From Phormidium ambiguum IAM M-71 (GTDB lineage: Bacteria > Cyanobacteriota > Cyanobacteriia > Cyanobacteriales > Aerosakkonemataceae), in assembly GCF_001904725.1 (NCBI RefSeq), contig NZ_MRCE01000029.1, positions 1 through 64,000 of the forward strand: a DNA stretch of 64,000 bases, given 5' to 3'. The position numbers were made by a program, and so were the translations under genes. Numbering within the stretch: position 1 is the first letter of the stretch; every line of letters begins with the position of its first letter. Below the pieces are notes generated by a model. It was given only the letters and a program-made list of their open reading frames with translations. It had not been told where the DNA came from and did not search any database. Positions 62,158 through 64,000 of the stretch are shown piece by piece.

Positions 62158-64000
62158 ATGCAACAAATAAGCACAAACAGTCCATCGTTTTTCTCACCCT
62201 TTGTCCTCCCTGTTGCATTAGTCACTCTACCATTACTGACTGTAATAGACGTAAATCCAGCGAAGTCACAAATTACACCAGAACCTAACAGCACAAATAC
62301 AAACGTTTCACCAAATGGAAATCGCTTAGATATTGGTGGGGGAAAAACTTCCCAAGATGGCGCAAATTTATTTCATAGTTTTGAGAGATTTAATGTTAAT
62401 CAAGGACAAATTGCTAACTTTCTTTCTAATCCACAAATTCGCAATATTTTAAGCCGAGTTGTGGGTGGAGATGCTTCGGTAATTAATGGGTTAATTCAAG
62501 TTACTGGGGGAAATCCTAATTTATTTTTAATGAACCCGGCAGGAATTATTTTTGGTTCCCAAGCTAGTTTAAATGTACCTGGTTCCTTTTTTGCGACTAC
62601 TGCTACAGGTATTGGGTTTAATGGGAATGTTTGGTTTAGTGCGATCGCAAATAATAACTACGACACATTAGTAGGAAATCCTAACGTTTTTGCCTTTACT
62701 AATCTTCATCCAGGCGCAATTATTAACGCTGGAAATTTAGCAGTTCCCGGAGGACAAACTTTAGGATTATTAGGTGGTACAGTAATTAATACCGGACAAC
62801 TAACCGCACCTGGAGGACAAATTACTGTCATGGCAGTTCCAGGGGAAAATTTAGTCCGGTTAAGTCAAGCAGGAAGTTTACTTTCTTTAGAAATTCAGCC
62901 ACTTTCTATAAGTGCAAGTCAACCAAATAATTTTAATTTAGAAATTCCATCTTTGCCGCAATTATTAACTGGCGGAAATGCGGTTCATGCAACTCAAGTT
63001 ACCGTAAATAATGACGGCACAATTTCTTTAAGTGGTTCGGGTTTAAGGATATCACCGGAAACAGGAACAGCGGTAGCTTCTGGTAATATCAAAGCATCAG
63101 GCGGAACTGTTCAAGTTTTAGGTAATAAAGTCGGAATAGTGAATTCTCAAATCGATGTTTCTGGGATTAATGGCGGCGGTACAGTGTTAATTGGTGGTGA
63201 TTTTCAAGGTAAAGGAAAAGTACCAAATGCGATTAATACTTATGTCAGCAAAGATTCAGTAATTAACGCCGATAGTTTAGTCGATGGAAAAGGCGGGACG
63301 GTAATTGTTTGGGCGGATAAATCAACGCAATTTTATGGTAAGATTAGTTCTGTTGGTGGTAGTAAATCTGGTGATGGTGGGTTTGTTGAGGTTTCGGGAA
63401 AAGAGAATTTGACTTTTGATGGTGCGATCGATGTTTTCGCAGTTAAAGGAGAGAAAGGTCAAGTTTTATTCGATCCCAAAAGCGTGATTATTGGCACAGA
63501 TGGTAATAACGATGATGAACTTAGCGACGGCATAATTTTAGCCAGTGATGGTGCTGATGATGAGATATTTTATATATCTGCTTCTAAACTTTTAGAGGTA
63601 TTGGATAGTGGGAATGTTGCGATCGCAGCTACCGAAAACATTGATGTTAACGAACCTGTAGACGCTAGCAGCAACACCAACGTTAATAACTTAGATTTAA
63701 CCGCGCCAATTGTCAATATAAATGCGGCAATTACCTTAAAAGGCGACTTAACAGTAACCGCTACCAATAAAATAAATGTTAACAGCACAATTAGCACATC
63801 TTTGGGAAATGGAAACATCAATTTATCTGCGGGAACTGGCACTTTAACAACCAAAGAAAATGGCACAATTAAAGCTGGTACTGGTGATATTAACTTAATA
63901 GCGAACAAAATTGAACTCGGCGCAAGTATTAGCGGAACTGGTAACTTAACCCTGCAACCAAAAAGCGTTAATCAATCAATTGGTATTGGTGATGCAGCAT
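62158..64000 (+). CDS. Filamentous-haemagglutinin-type exoprotein (TpsA), N-terminal part
   Basis: The frame is open from ATG 62158 to the window end (614 codons, no stop). A signal peptide occupies residues 1-40 (SFFSPFVLPVALVTLPLLTV, AKSQ). Then comes the two-partner-secretion domain: DGANLFHSFERFNVNQGQIA, NPQIRNILSRVVGG, then NPNLFLMNPAGIIFG, the hallmark NPNL and NPxGI. After about residue 230 come beta-helix repeats rich in Gly/Asn/Val, with CHAT-less GGTVIVWADKSTQFYGKISS typical of cyanobacterial members. Such proteins are threaded through an outer-membrane TpsB pore (not in this window) and act in adhesion or surface interaction. The C-terminus is beyond the window. Confidence 0.92.
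   Translation, partial: MQQISTNSPSFFSPFVLPVALVTLPLLTVIDVNPAKSQITPEPNSTNTNVSPNGNRLDIGGGKTSQDGANLFHSFERFNVNQGQIANFLSNPQIRNILSRVVGGDASVINGLIQVTGGNPNLFLMNPAGIIFGSQASLNVPGSFFATTATGIGFNGNVWFSAIANNNYDTLVGNPNVFAFTNLHPGAIINAGNLAVPGGQTLGLLGGTVINTGQLTAPGGQITVMAVPGENLVRLSQAGSLLSLEIQPLSISASQPNNFNLEIPSLPQLLTGGNAVHATQVTVNNDGTISLSGSGLRISPETGTAVASGNIKASGGTVQVLGNKVGIVNSQIDVSGINGGGTVLIGGDFQGKGKVPNAINTYVSKDSVINADSLVDGKGGTVIVWADKSTQFYGKISSVGGSKSGDGGFVEVSGKENLTFDGAIDVFAVKGEKGQVLFDPKSVIIGTDGNNDDELSDGIILASDGADDEIFYISASKLLEVLDSGNVAIAATENIDVNEPVDASSNTNVNNLDLTAPIVNINAAITLKGDLTVTATNKINVNSTISTSLGNGNINLSAGTGTLTTKENGTIKAGTGDINLIANKIELGASISGTGNLTLQPKSVNQSIGIGDAA

Overview
The window looks like chromosomal DNA of a filamentous cyanobacterium. 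It is AT-rich and carries many copies of the HIP1 octamer GCGATCGC. The ATP synthase beta and epsilon genes form a separate two-gene unit, as in cyanobacteria. Typical cyanobacterial families are present: XisI, Uma2, ComFB, NB-ARC/WD40 proteins, giant kinase/AAA/GAF sensors and a haemagglutinin-type exoprotein. Intergenic gaps are full of short dispersed repeats. I recognise no tRNA, rRNA or CRISPR array. The exact genus cannot be read from this sequence.

Left part (1-23.7 kb): a VOC/SnoaL fusion protein and a stand-alone SnoaL-like protein; a STAND ATPase with 14 WD40 repeats; a carotenoid oxygenase; a 2014-residue signalling protein whose kinase domain appears catalytically dead; a PhyH-type dioxygenase; a Tat-exported class V aminotransferase-fold enzyme; a periplasmic redox pair (DsbD-like plus redoxin); an uncharacterised protein; and a Ca2+/H+ antiporter.

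Centre (23.8-31.5 kb): the most interesting locus. Four same-strand genes encode a WGR/HEAT-repeat protein, a SWIM zinc-finger protein, an uncharacterised GATase/ThuA-like protein and a retron-type reverse transcriptase. Between the second and third genes lies a non-coding stretch of about 231 nt. It is bounded by a1/a2-like inverted repeats and contains a 22-bp hairpin, which is the layout of a retron msr-msd. The HEAT + SWIM + RT composition matches what I remember as retron type XIII. The extra gene between ncRNA and RT, and the long charged N-terminal extension of the RT, are not part of the description I know.

31.6-40.2 kb is mostly housekeeping: two small proteins, a HAD phosphatase, a glutathionyl-hydroquinone reductase, a kinase/WD40 protein, a Uma2 nuclease-like protein and ClpB. 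From 40.2 to 48.8 kb is an accessory patch. It holds a MITE-like element, an alpha/beta hydrolase, two orphan XisI genes in convergent orientation around small toxin-antitoxin-like cassettes (some broken or chimeric), MazEF, small membrane proteins, a ComFB protein and a decayed exported-protein gene. From 48.9 kb: atpB-atpC, a large single-span membrane protein, a short-chain dehydrogenase, sucC without sucD, a malate:quinone-oxidoreductase-like enzyme, an unknown gene pair next to a pseudogene, VapBC, a three-PAS histidine kinase, and the first 614 codons of a two-partner-secretion haemagglutinin-type protein cut by the window end.
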